Assembly (NCBI RefSeq): GCF_004337985.1
Contig: NC_043742.1
Location: forward strand, 496,001-560,000
Direction: 5' to 3'
Origin: Pyricularia pennisetigena
Lineage: Eukaryota; Ascomycota; Sordariomycetes; Magnaporthales; Pyriculariaceae
DNA length: 64,000 nt
Positions 1-11,566 of this stretch are shown here, piece after piece; position 1 is the first letter of the stretch; the number at the start of each line of letters is the position of its first letter. The notes below the pieces were generated by a model. It ran no database searches and was not told the origin of the DNA. It worked only from the letters and a program-made list of their open reading frames with translations. The translations under genes and the position numbers were made by a program.

Positions 1-205
1 AAAAAGTCTATTTTCAGTTTTATATGTTTACATATTTTGGCCGTCATTGAAGTATCCGCAAGACAGTTATAAAAGATTAAACCACAACCTTGGGGTGTCC
101 ACTTCCGGGTTATGTCCACTTGTGTACCCACTGTGGAACGAGCGCGATCATTGGGTGGACCTAATTCACAGGTATAACCAACGCCGCAATTAAACCACGA
201 AGTGG
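1..205. other. unassigned AT-rich left edge
   Basis: No coding signal is visible. The stretch has a short direct repeat of a TGTCCACTT word near 88-123 and then runs into the terminus of a Mutator-like element at about 206. It may be the remains of another repeat, but I cannot assign it. Confidence 0.4.
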
Positions 206-558
206 TAATTTCAGGGCTTGTCCCGGAAGCCCAAAGCTCCACAATTGATCCACTCCGTTCGCTTCGCTCCATTTCGTGGCTCAATTGCGGCTTTGCAATG
301 TATTTGTGGGTCCATCCAAAAATCGCTTTAGTTTAAGTTTAAGGACAATTTGTCGATTTTCGCCGTTTATAGCGGTATTTGGGCATTTTTGCGACCGATA
401 CTCCCTTATTATTCCACAATTACGCAAAATATCGAAAAAAGAAAACATCGTTGAAAATAGGAATTGGTAAACCTTTTTTATAAATCCAAAAATTTTTGCA
501 CCCGGTACGCCAATTATAAATTTGATATAACCCGCTTTTTATCCGTTTATAGCGGTAT
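206..558 (-). mobile_element. Mutator-like non-autonomous element, right-end fragment (copy J)
   Basis: Starts with TAATTTCAGGGCTTGTCC, a mutated form of the family end TAGTCTCAGGGCTTATCC. It continues through the family's 'right' end: the CCACTTCGTGGCTCAATTGC hairpin region, the subterminal TTTCGCCGTTTATAGCGGTA motif and the GCGACCGATACTCCC stretch, closely matching 35868-36190. Similarity stops near 558, so the rest is missing. Transitions dominate the differences. No reading frame of its own. Confidence 0.8.
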
Positions 559-573
559 CCCTATTATTAATTT

Positions 574-941
574 ATAAATACAATTGATACCTATTTCGTA
601 TTCTAATAATAGCGATTATAATCCGTTAAAATTTATATATGGAAAATCGTAAAAATGAAACAGTTTTTACATATAAATTTTAATCCAAATAACGCAAAAT
701 TATATATTTTACAGCCCGTATAGGGTAAATCTTATTTAATACATTATACATCCACCTATAAATACCATCGATACCTGTTTTCCATTTTGCTAATGACGAT
801 TATAATCCGTTTAAATTTATATGGGGAAAATCGCAAAAGCCAAAGAAATTTTTACATATAAATTTTAATATAAATAAAGTAAAATAATCAATTTTACAAT
901 CCGTATAAGGTAAATACTATATAATACGTTATACATCCAGC
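574..941. repeat. two-unit tandem repeat, 184 bp period
   Basis: Unit 1 (574-757) and unit 2 (758-941) both start ATAAATAC, both contain GATTATAATCCGTT and ACATATAAATTTTAAT, and both end ATACATCCA. The copies have diverged mainly by transitions and a few small indels. No coding content seen. Confidence 0.75.
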
Positions 942-1245
942 CATTAAAAAAACCATTATTTCCGCAAATATTTGTATATTTGTACTAAATTCCATATATA
1001 TATTATCCGGAAGCAGGCTTATGAATACCTCGTTTTCCTACCAAATCGACGCAATTTTTTGCGGCTCCAATCCCGCACAGGCGGCGGTAAGTACCTCCTC
1101 CAACGTATATCTTCTCCCGGAATTATACGCTAAAACCGAAATTTTTAATAATTTAAACCTATAATATAAATTCGTTTCCTAGTTGCTATATGGCTTTTAA
1201 ATTTCCACAAACCCCCCAATATTCCTGTACAAATCACACATTATA

Positions 1246-2310
1246 ACCAAATGCAATATATATACCGGGTTTTATATGATATAAAAAATATCATATTACT
1301 GGTAAAACCCGGGTACGGGAAAAATATAATATTGCAAACTAGTTCGGTTATTCGTAATAACATCATTATTATTAAAATAATCCTATTAAACAAATTGAAA
1401 TAAAAATAATTACGCAATATACAACGTTATCCCGCCGCGAACCCCAAATTAATTGATTAATCAAATTTAAACGTAAATATAAATATACGGCTTTTATTCC
1501 CAAAACTTATTTTATATAATATAATTTTTTTGGAACCCGTGAACCGTTTATAATTATACGCACATTTTTTTAGGCCCGGAATAAACCACCAATTACCAAT
1601 TTTTTAAATTTTTCAAAACCCCATATTCCACCAACCTATCGTTTTATTTGCTATTAATGAATTGTATGTAATTCTACAATGGAAGGAGCTTAGGGAATTG
1701 TTTTCCATACTGCGCTTAGTCCGGGCAATTATACCAATAACCATATTTATATTCGGGTGCACCGTAATTTTTACAGCAAAAATTAACATTTACGTTTTCG
1801 ACCAATTATATTATAAACAAATAATACGTTTCGTTAAAACGCGTTTCGACGGACCCGAAATTACGATTATAATACAACATTTGGAACGAAAAGCCTCAAT
1901 TAACGATTACCGGCGCTTCCTATTTTTAATAGGGAATATTATACCATTATCCGCCACCCGTATTTTTAAAATTATTATATATATAAACGCCAGGAACCGC
2001 ATTATCCAAAGACGTTGATTCTTACTAAAAAACTTCATATTTAGGAAATTTATTGAACGAAGCGCAACCCACATAATTATCCGGTACGATGTATTTATAT
2101 CTAAAATCGACAAAATTAAAATTTACGCAGAATTTTCCAAACCGGATTTTAAAGTTCGTATTACATTTTCCATTTTATTTTTGGGTATAAATATGGATAA
2201 ACCTAATATAAAACGTGTAATGGAATACGGCGCGTTAATATTAAACGACCCCGCAAACTAATGGTAAAGGTTCGGACGGACCGCACGCGGGCCCAACAGT
2301 GTAAAAACCG
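1246..2310 (+). pseudogene. RecQ/DEAD-type DNA helicase relic
   Basis: One frame keeps the ordered helicase motifs across many stops. LLVKPGYGKN (near 1300) is in the place of the Walker A PTGxGKS. FAINELYVILQW (near 1645) is in the place of the DEAH box followed by W. FGCTVIFTAK (near 1757) is in the place of motif III (TAT). FSILFLGINMDKPNIKRVME (near 2180) resembles the RecQ GMGIDxPxVRxVI segment. FGRTARGPN (near 2275) is in the place of motif VI, QxxGRAGR. The open part 1662-2018 is only a fragment. Key residues are lost by G-to-A or C-to-T changes, as RIP would do. In fungi, RecQ-like helicase genes of this kind are often telomere-linked, but a dispersed copy is equally possible. Not functional. 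Confidence 0.65.
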
Positions 2311-3356
2311 TATATTTTTTTTGCGCCCTGTTGGTGTTTCGATATAAAGGGGCTTAATATTAAATATAAACTAGTTAAGTTCAAATTATTAACCAAATTA
2401 ACCAAATAACCCGTAATATTACGAGGAAACGTTAAAAAGCTACAAATTACCCATTTAAATTTTTTAACTTATATATAAACGCGGTTATTCCCTATTAACC
2501 TTCCACGTATCGCTAAATTTGAATCAAACGACAATAACCGGGTAAAAACGTCGGAATTATTATAAACCGGCCTTTTGGGTATACTCGAATTACGCGTTCC
2601 GCCCCATTGGACGTAATAGGAAATAATTATTAAAAACAATTTAAAAAAGGAGGCGCCAAATATGCAAATTTTCGCCAACGTTGAATATTTTCGACGAATT
2701 ATATTGGATTTTATATAAAAGACGAATCCATTTTTTACAGCAGATTAACCTGAAGATTATTGCAACGCTTACGTATATTAAATTGGAGTTTTACTCGCAT
2801 TACCCTCTAAAATACCGCCAATTAAAAAACCTAGGAAAAATTCCAAAAGAGGTTATATATTTTAACAATTGGATGAATGGGGTACCCATTTTGCAATAAT
2901 TAACCTTTGCCCAAGCCCGCGGCGGTTATACGACCTCTTATCTCAGCTGGTATTACCCAGATTAATAGCTTTTAATATCGTTAAAAAATTCGTCCATTCC
3001 TATAACCGGGAATGGGAGAGAAACGATTTGCTGGAAAATGTTCCAAATTTACAATTAATGAAATAACTTAAATCCTATAGCGATTGTTTCGTTGTTAAAC
3101 TCCTAATAATATACGAAAATGGGATACGAAATGACGACTCCTATTTGTATAAAAAAAGGCGGCGGAATCAAAATACGGTAGCATTTTAGGAAACGATGGA
3201 TATAATTAACAATTATTCGGAAAAATAAACTAATGAACGCCGACGAACGAGTTAAACGGTATTATAATTATAAATCTAAATGCTGGTTAACGTTAACGTT
3301 GCAAACGTATCCAATATAGAAACGTTTATAAATTTATAATCCAAAAGTTAAAGGGC
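2311..3356. other. degenerate sequence downstream of helicase relic
   Basis: Short open stretches on the plus strand (2681-2899, 2869-3066) may be the decayed C-terminal part of the helicase gene, but I recognise no domain. Stops occur in all frames. Confidence 0.3.
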
Positions 3357-3458
3357 TGTTAATTATGCCGCTGTTCAATTGGCTGCGCGCATGAAAAATG
3401 CAGCCGACTGCACTTAACGTGCGGTCGCAGGGCCTTTATAAGGCCTGTTTTCTTAACA
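3357..3458 (+). mobile_element. 102-bp solo mini-LTR
   Basis: The segment begins TGTTAATTATGCCGCTG and ends TTTTCTTAACA, so it has TG...CA ends within a TGTTAA/TTAACA inverted repeat. It is flanked on both sides by AGGGC (3352-3356 and 3459-3463), a perfect 5-bp target duplication. A second copy lies at 42650-42749. It contains a CCTTTATAAGG TATA-like word and is much less AT-rich than its surroundings. The first nine and last six bases match the copia LTRs of this window, so it may be a TRIM/SMART-type non-autonomous LTR moved by that family's integrase. Confidence 0.8.
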
Positions 3459-6400
3459 AGGGCGATTAAAGTTAGATTTCAATTAAATTAAATAACGTGC
3501 CCTGGATTATAAAAGGGTCGACCGACGAAAACGGCGACGCTGAATTGGATTAATTAAGGGCGGAGGATTATTAAATAGCATAAGGTATATAATGGTTGAA
3601 TATTGAAATCCCCAATTAATGGTTTAAATAAAAGGACCAAATATTGAATAATAACAATTGTTACGTAAATTAAAAATCTGGATTATATATAGGTTGGTAC
3701 GGCGTAACGGCGCCCCGATTAAAAATAAAAAGGATCGATATTGCGAATTGTAATAGCCGTTACGGTTAAATTCCGGAAATTTAGGCGTTTCCATTTTAAT
3801 TTTATTTTATCAGTAAAAAACCGCATACGTAAACCCAATTATAAATATTTCCTTTATTTTTGTTAGTATTCTTTTTACAATAAAAACCTTTTTCCCGGCC
3901 GCCAGGTTTTTTTTATAACGATTGATGAAAAATTGTAACGATTGAGTTAACCTTTAATTTTTAATTAATAAACGTAACAGTTATTACAATCGCAAAATTG
4001 CTTTAGCAAATATTGCAAACATATTCGTTAGGAAGTTTGATTAAAGCACTTTTAATTAGATAAAGCTATTTATACCTTACCCACCCAAATAGGTATTAAC
4101 CCAGTCGAAACGAACGTAGGTTATAATTAGCGTCCCTATATCGCAAGGGTACCCCCCGCCCGGTTAGGTCCGGGGTAGATTTATTAACTTTACTGTAATA
4201 ATAGTTATAATAATTGCTTGAATTCGTTAAAAACCGTGATAACTGTCATAATTGCGGTTTTTCATTACCATAATTCCCGCAAAACGCCAAAAAGGTAAAG
4301 CCACAGCCCAAATTCCCACCAAATTCACGGTGAGGTATATATTCAGCAATATGAGTTTATTTGCCAACCAAATAACCATATTACAAAAAGGAACCCGGAC
4401 AAAAAAAAAATAAACCAATATTTTCAAAATTTGGAAAATTACGACGCGGATATTGCAATTGTTTTAAAGCTAAATTTTGCGCGGTTGGATCGTTCTATAT
4501 TATCGGGTTACTCGGATGTAACCGAAATCCCTTTAAATTTTCCCCCCATTCCTAATAATAATAGTAATAATAATCAAAATAATGCCGATATGGAATCCGG
4601 CGATAATAAATTTGCCCCCGCCCCCGTCAATTACAATGGAGATAATATTTATTAAAGTGACAAAGATAACTAACTTGCCACCGCGTCCGCTAATAGAGGC
4701 GATAATAATATTAATATAGACGATAATTAGAACGAACCTGCCCCGGATTTGAATAACCGCTAATTGCAAGCTCTTTTAGCATTTTTTAACCATGTGCCAG
4801 CGCAATGTCCCCGCTATCAAAAAACCCCAAAAACCGGCATTTTGCACTATAACCGGAAATTATTGCTAACCCGGCATCCGCGTTACTAAATAAACCGCCA
4901 ATAACCCGTATATATAAAACCATTACCGTTCGGTTAACTAAAATTAATTTTATTTCGGTATCGCGGACGTAGCCCAGACCTTATTTGACGCCAAATAATA
5001 GATTAATGAATTTCGTATAACCCGAATATTATTTTTTATCGTATAAAGACACGGATCTCCTGTAACGCTTACCCGTCCCGTAATAAAAACTTTTTTAATT
5101 GGGTAAAAACTAATCCGTATCGGCGATAATTCTTATAATTTGGCGCAGGGTAAGGAATACGATTTTTGTTAAAGTAGCTCGTATTATACCCCATTTGGGT
5201 TATAATAACTGTTTTAAAATTAATAATAATATTAACCCGCCCGCCTGGTTTGGTCGCGGAAATAACATTTTCCGTAATACGAACGAAATTTGAATCGTTT
5301 TAACCTTTAAACGCCTTTAATCCGCTGCTGGCGTCGCCGCAGCAAAAACACGCGTTAATGGCCAGATTTTGGCTCATTATTTCAACAGTAATTCGTCGAA
5401 TATAAACGAGGTAATGGTCATGTTTAGTTACGAAACGATAAATGTTTTGGTATAATGTATTAATATAACAGGTTAGTGTTTTTTATTGGATTGCAATAAT
5501 CATTATAATTCTTGCACTAATATATCCTATTATTTACTTTATTGTTACCGTTATCACAGCTTTTTGCGGTAATACCAAGTAATTATTGCTATAATGTGAC
5601 AACTGTTACAATTTGGCGTTTATTTTTTTTAGATATTTTATACTAACGGGTACAATTTTAGTTACTGGTTAATTTGTTTTCAATCGTCGACGTATCTGGG
5701 TTTTTAATTTATTTCAAAGCAGTCGACCCCGGTAAATAGATTAAAGGTAATAAAATGCCCAGTTGGTAAAAAACCTTGGCCTCCGTGCCGGATATATTTA
5801 ACGATAAAGGTATTAAACCTATTTTCGATAATTTGGCAAATCGGCGTCGCTTACCCCCTGTCCCCCTTTTTATCCGTTAAAGCGATATTAACCTGCCCCG
5901 GGCTAAGGATATTCGCAAACAAATCTAAACAGGTCATAATTCCCACAACTTTCGCTACGATGTTAATTTACCTGCGGATAAGAATTACCGGATTTAATTT
6001 TAAAAACGGCGGTTTAAAGTTGAAAACCGCTAATTCTGGACTATATATATAACGGTTACTATATCGACGATTGGTCTAAAGTTTATTACAATTTTTTTAT
6101 TTTATTTTTCGCCGCTAGGGAAAAATTGTTATCGGAAATAAAAAAGGTGTTAACGATTTTGGTGGACATTGCCGCAATTTTTCAAATTTAATATCGAGCA
6201 ATCCTCCACTTTATTTGCTATCGCCGATTATGCAGCTATCGCCGATAACGTTATTGTTGTAAATAATTTGCATTTAATATAGTTTTAATATCGTTTGGTT
6301 ACCCGTTCGCGAGCCGATTAAACTATTGACGTCGCCAATTTATTTGGTTTTAACCGCGCCTGTTATAATAGGACGATAATTATATTCGTTGTCGATATTT

Positions 6401-7013
6401 GGTCCCGTTTTAAACCTATGAAAGTCGAATGATCAAAAAATAAAAAAAAGCGTGCAAATTAAATTTAAATGCACTTATTGGATTTGTTAATATTTGAAAG
6501 GATTTTTAACAATTTGTACGATAAGGGGCAGTTCCATCGTCCCATTTTTACCAAACCCAACACGAAAATTACCGAATTTTATCCCAAGTTTTTTGGCGAT
6601 AACCAACAAAACGATTTTTCTAATTTTATGTAAAGCCAATCCATTATCGCCGATCGATTTGCTGATATGAACCGCGTAAAAAAGGAAATTTCCGAGGATG
6701 CCCGCCAAAGGATTTAACGGTTTTTTTGGCATGCTATGCGCAATTTTCCACTTTAATTAAAGGTTATCCCTGGATTGGTTATTTTTTTTTATTCAGACCC
6801 GATTTAGGCTACTATAAAAGATTCGCGCCTTTTTTAAAACACCTTACCTGTCGACGGTCTAAATACCGATAATAAAATCGGTTTTAAATACAAAGGAATG
6901 ACGGGTAAATATTTTTAATTTAATTGGGATATACCTAATGTTCTTTTTTAATCGCCATTAACTACCACATTAATTGTTTAATAAGTCATATATATATTAT
7001 TTCTAATAATTTT
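3459..7013. other. RIP-degraded unassigned stretch
   Basis: Stops are dense in all frames. The open frame 4431-4655 encodes a low-complexity N/D-rich stretch and could be a decayed 5' part of the SNF2-like gene, but nothing proves it. The words GTGACAACTGTTACAATTTGGCG near 5597 resemble those at 9083-9110 and the 32-bp array at 7022, suggesting dispersed copies of a simple repeat. No recognisable domain. Confidence 0.4.
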
Positions 7014-7021
7014 AACCGTTG

Positions 7022-7149
7022 TCACAATTCTGCCCCTATTTTTGTAATTATTATCATAATCCTGCCCCTGTTTTTGTAATTATTATTTCAATCCTACCGC
7101 TATTTTTGTAACTATTGTTACAATTCCACCCCTATTTTTGTAATTATTA
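7022..7149. repeat. 32-bp tandem repeat, four units
   Basis: Units at 7022-7053, 7054-7085, 7086-7117 and 7118-7149 share the core TGCCCCTATTTTTGTAATTA with one to a few changes. The array lies just upstream of the SNF2-like relic. Confidence 0.85.
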
Positions 7150-7195
7150 TTATAATTTGTTTTTTATTAAATGAGCTTTTGTTTCAGCTTAAATA

Positions 7196-9075
7196 CCCAT
7201 ATTTTACTAAAGTTGGAGCAGTTAATTTTTAAAAATTGGCTTTTAGCCGATAAAATAGGCCTAGGAAAAACGATTATTTATTTTACGGCGATTTATATAT
7301 AGTACATCCGCTACTAATACGACCGATTTGTCCAAAATACCGACGGATGTTTTTTTATTATAATTTTCGTCCCGGCCAACTTTGTCTCGCAAATATTCAA
7401 ATACATAATAACCAATTTCCTAACCTTTACCGTTAAATATTATTATAATTTAACCGAAATATGCCGTACCAATACCTCGCGAACGGTTGCTATTTTTACC
7501 CCGACGTAATTTTCCGATATTCTAATTAAATTCGCCGCCCGAAAATTTAATACCAAATGTACGGTTATTATTACTTTTTATTCGAATTTCCTTATTCGAA
7601 AAATCAAATAATTAGACGAAATCCATAACGGGGAAAAGGTGTTTAACCTATAATATATGGATAAAATTGTCGATTCCAATTTTTAGCAGCGCCCCCCCCC
7701 CCCGACGTCGACAATTTCGACGATAATTCCGATATTAAAAATAATTCCCAGTAAATGTTTTTTGTAATAATTGTTATAATTTGGTTATATTAGGATATTT
7801 ATTTAAATTAAATAATTTCATTCAGAACCGTAAACGCAGAAACAGTCGGAAAACCGATTTTTCCACGGGTGGAAATAGCAAAAATATCCGGCGTTTAGTT
7901 AAATATTTACCATTTAATACCCTTTTTTAACGTATAATTAGAAACGAAATTTAATATTTCCGTTACCGTGAATTAATAATATACCGCGTATTTCGTTTTA
8001 TCTTTTATATTAATCGGGGTATAGTTAGTCAATCGGGGTATAGTTAGTCTTACGCCGATTATTAATAAAATTAGGGATATTGTTGGCCTTAATACCCTGG
8101 TTTGGGATAGAATTGCGATCCTTCTCGGCCGATTCAAAGGCCTGTTTTAGGAAAATATGTTTACGGTCGATTATATTTTGAAAAGTAATGGTTATTTCGT
8201 CGTTTGTAATATCGATAAAAACATTAAAACCTCCCTGCAAAAATTCGAATCGATGGGTTGGAAATGGTGGTTATTTTACCTTCAAATTTTAAATTTTATA
8301 ATTCCTATTATTATATTAGACGAAAAATCGTTAATAATTTTTGAATTTACGGGCGTACTTATGGTGCGCAGGGGCATAAATACCGGGGCTATTTTGCCCA
8401 ACGGTATAATTACTTATCCCCGTAAACGTATTCCGCTTTATAATAATACTATTGAGAAATTTCAATTTGGCCACCGTTTCGAAAACATTATAATAAATAC
8501 CGAAGCAATTTTCAAAAATATTGTTACCGTATTCGTGGGCAAAAATACCGACGAAATTAGTCGCGCTCCATGAAAGGTTCCCACTAATGCTAATACCGCA
8601 ATTGGTAACCGCCAAATTTCGGTTTTTTTTAATATGGGCTTTATCCGTTTGTTGCAGTTTTTAATAATCAATTACCTTTTTTAATTAATAACTTACGCCG
8701 AGGACGATACCCGGGATATGAATTCGGCGGAGTTGGGTAAAAGATTAACGTTAAAAAGAATGGATTTTAAAACCAAACACCGTAACGTCCGACAAAATTT
8801 TAAAAAAAGGTTTACAGCAAAGATAAACCCGTTTTAAATCGGTAGTTATGGACGTTTTAATTTAGTATAGCGGCGACGGTCCCCTTAGGTGGGTTTACTC
8901 GAAAACTTGCAATAATTTTACAACGTTACCTCCGTCGGGCAGGGTTAAAATGGTCCATTTTATATTAAGCGAATCGCCATTTATTACCCGCGTGGTCGAA
9001 ATTTGCATGGAAACAAAGAAAAAAGGTTAACGCGTCCTGATTATAACGCCAAGTCTTTGGATTTAAGCGTAAATT
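7196..9075 (+). pseudogene. SNF2-family ATPase/helicase relic
   Basis: The frame near 7205-7300 reads LLADKIGLGKTIIYF, matching the SNF2 Walker A signature (LADEMGLGKT). About 100 bases further on, FVPANFVSQIFKYII resembles motif Ia (CPxSLxxQWxxE). Near 8945, KMVHFILSESPFITRVVEIC followed by KKKG-stop-RVLIITPSLW resembles the start of the C-terminal helicase domain (SxKxxxL...GxKVLIFS). In between, frames are broken and no continuous protein exists. The 3' end is cut off shortly before a copia LTR at 9164. It could belong to a host chromatin-type ATPase family or to a repeat-borne helicase. It is a dead copy either way. Confidence 0.6.
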
Positions 9076-9163
9076 GGCCATATGGTGACAGCTGTTACAA
9101 TCCCGTTTTTTCCCTATAGCTATTGTGACAATTATTATGATTTTTAATGTTTTTGGATGGTGA

Positions 9164-9716
9164 TTGTTAATTATATGCGTTATTTAGCATGTAATCGGTC
9201 CCCTTTTATTTGTATATAAGCCACATTAGATAGTGCCGAAGTGGGGCTGTTGGGGCTGTCGGATTTTCTATTATATTTTTATGTGTTGCAGGAGTTGCGA
9301 TTCAAAGTGTCGGCGAGTGGGGTTTAATACCCACCCTGCACCTATAAGTCAATTACCTTATATCGGGTTGAAACCCTCACCAAATTAGCAAATTAGTGCG
9401 AACCCAAAAATAGATTGTATAGAAATAAGGGTGTTTTTTCAACAACGCATACAAAATAATTTTTCGGAAAATCGTGTGCGGCACCGGAACCCTTTGCGGG
9501 TGCGGACCCCCATTTCGATGTCGGAGAGTACATAAGGGAGATACAGCAAAGTCTCTTCCACCAATGAATCAAATCTATTAATCCCAAAATCAGTGAACTA
9601 TTTTAGTAAATTAAGTGCATTTAAGCCCTGTAATTACAGGCTTTTACAGCGCAACTAGCATTACGCCGCACCTAGGCTAGTGCCCAAACCCCTGTTAGCA
9701 ACCCATATTGTTAACA
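9164..9716 (+). mobile_element. copia-family solo LTR
   Basis: Starts TGTTAATTATATGCG and ends CATATTGTTAACA, the same ends and about the same length (553 bp) as the LTRs of the complete copia element at 24079-31782. No internal copia sequence adjoins it. The flanking pentamers differ (GTGAT left, GTATT right), so it lacks a clean target duplication and one flank has probably been rearranged. To its right is gypsy sequence, to its left the SNF2-like relic. Confidence 0.85.
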
Positions 9717-10635
9717 GTATTCCTTAATTTCGAAAAATTTTACAAAATATTTATCAAAAGTTATGGCGTGATCGCCACCCCATTAACCAATATAACCAAA
9801 AAGGATTTAAAATTCCAATGGACGGAACAAATATAGCAGGTTTTCGAACAACTACGAAATGCAATAGCACAAAAACCGATCTTCAAAATACCAAATCCCA
9901 CGAAACTTTTCGAAATCGAAACAGGCGCATCCGATTATACAATCGGAGGACAATTTAACCAGCGAAATAAAGAAAAACGCCAGCACCCCTGCGCCTTTTT
10001 TGCACAAAAGTTATATAAACCAAAACTCAATTACCAAATCCACGATAAAAAAGTTTATAACTATTATCCGAACTTTCGAAAAATGGAAACCACAGTGATC
10101 CGGAATTAAATACGAAATATTAGTTTACACGGATTACAAAAACTTAACCTATTTTACCATTAGCAAAATATTGAACAAACGACAAATTAAATGGGCGGAA
10201 TTTTTATTAAAATTCCATTTCAAAATCATTTACCGAAAAGGAACAGAAAATGGTAGGGCCGACGCTTTTAACAAAAAACCAAATTATAAAGACATAAGAC
10301 CCGAAGAAATACGGAAAACCTTGACGGCAAACGATAATGGAAACTTTTTACCAGTTTACCGACATTTTATAACGATTAACACGGAAATTACACTAAACGA
10401 AATACGGAAAATCCACGAAAATAAAACACACGGACATTAAGGAATTTTTAAAGCATGGAAACGGCTAAAACAGCACCACAATTTAAAGGGAATACGATAA
10501 AAGGTACAAAAAACCATTAAAAATTGCGAATTTTGCGAAAAAAGCAAATTTGGAAAACACAAAGCTTACGGGTTCCTACCATTTTTATCAATCCCTAAAA
10601 AAGCTTTGCAAACCGTTACAATAAATTTGTACCCC
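9717..10635 (+). mobile_element. Ty3/gypsy fragment (RT thumb, RNase H, start of integrase)
   Basis: Broken plus-strand frames match the chromovirus at 57200-58110. Around 9770, IATPLTNITKKDLKFQW is the RT-RNase H connection. Around 9890-10070, LFEIETGASDYTIGGQF is the RNase H start, with catalytic D changed to G-A-S-D context. The open stretch 10171-10440 is the end of RNase H (KQRxxxWxxFLxxF type, here KWAEFLLKFHFKIIYRKG) plus linker. The left part is lost at the solo LTR and the right part ends near 10635, where an inverted gypsy element begins. Confidence 0.8.
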
Positions 10636-10906
10636 CGTCCCTTTTTAGGTGGTGGGACGTCGATAATAATTGTAAAATTCCTATTTATCGGCACAATTCC
10701 GACTAAAAACCCCCACCCAATCCAACCCCCGGTCCGATATAATCGCGTTGAAAAAACCCTTAAACCGCCATTAAATAAAAACGATTTTTGCGGCGCAAAT
10801 TTCGGCCTTTATCGAATTTATTACTTTTAATTGGATATATTTGGAAAATTTATTAATTATAACCATTATCTAACGCGGCGCGTCCGTACCGTTACTTGGG
10901 AGGTCC

Positions 10907-11566
10907 TGTGAACATGGCTAGCGCAGGGCTAATTATATTAGCTACCCTGCATTATTTTATAACGGCTAGCACGGGCTAATTTTATTAGTCACCCTGCATC
11001 GAATAAATAAATAAATAACAAATAAAACGGATACGCGTTCATACACACAAAGCTTTATATATTACGTCTTTGTTCATAGTTTCAACAACAGAACAAATAC
11101 GTCATAAATAATCTAGCTTAGTGGTATAATGCACGTACCATAGTCTATATTATCTATACGTTGTCAAACTGCGTGGGTTCGAATCCCGTTGTGGTCGCAG
11201 ATTTTCTGTGCATGCATAAGCACAATAGGCCGTTAGGCTTAATGGGCCGTCAGGTTCAATAGGTCGGCAGGTCAGTCACATAAATAAGGCCAAATCATGT
11301 GACGTGACCCCGCATTCCGGACATCCGGATCGAAGATCTGCACCTACGGATTCGAACACGTAATTCACAACTTAGCCTTAGATTTATCCATCACAACCTT
11401 CATCGATTCAATGATTTAACGAATCGATTGTGCAACAATAATATATTATCTCTATTACCCGCTAGCAGACGGTTATCTGCCATTTCAATGTTCTATCAGC
11501 CTTATACGTGATCCACCTTTCCCCGCGTTTAAGATTAAGCTTATTTTATCTCGTAACCTCCTCACA
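10907..11566 (+). mobile_element. 660-bp solo LTR-like element with internal tRNA-like promoter (copy 1)
   Basis: Begins TGTGAACATGG and ends CCTCCTCACA, so TG...CA ends with TGTGA/TCACA inverted repeat. It is flanked by a perfect GGTCC duplication (10902-10906 and 11567-11571). The copy at 56277-56935 is the same element in the other orientation. It is far less mutated than its gypsy host. The left end carries two direct repeats of a GGCTAGC...CACCCTGCAT unit (about 10914-10998). Just inside lies a tRNA-like module. Alternatives are a SINE-like element or a TRIM. Confidence 0.8.
11114..11186 (+). promoter_or_regulatory. tRNA-like A box and B box (Pol III type 2 promoter) in solo LTR
   Basis: TAGCTTAGTGG at 11114-11124 fits the A box (TRGCNNARNNGG) and GGTTCGAATCC at 11176-11186 is a perfect B box. 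Between them a short ACGTA...TACGT stem could be the anticodon arm with an enlarged loop. The expected 5' acceptor half does not pair with the GTGGTCGCA 3' side, so this is a tRNA-derived module rather than a working tRNA gene. Both copies of the element keep it. Confidence 0.65.

Noticed and set aside
4533..4769. 78-residue minus-strand frame rich in I and G
   Set aside because: It is the complement of an AAT/GAT-rich low-complexity tract.
1..9163. telomere end in the window
   Set aside because: No TTAGGG-type array on either strand. The subtelomere idea rests only on the helicase relic and cluster proximity.
11107..11200. functional host tRNA gene
   Set aside because: A and B boxes are good, but the acceptor halves do not pair and the anticodon arm is enlarged. 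The module lies inside a mobile element present twice.
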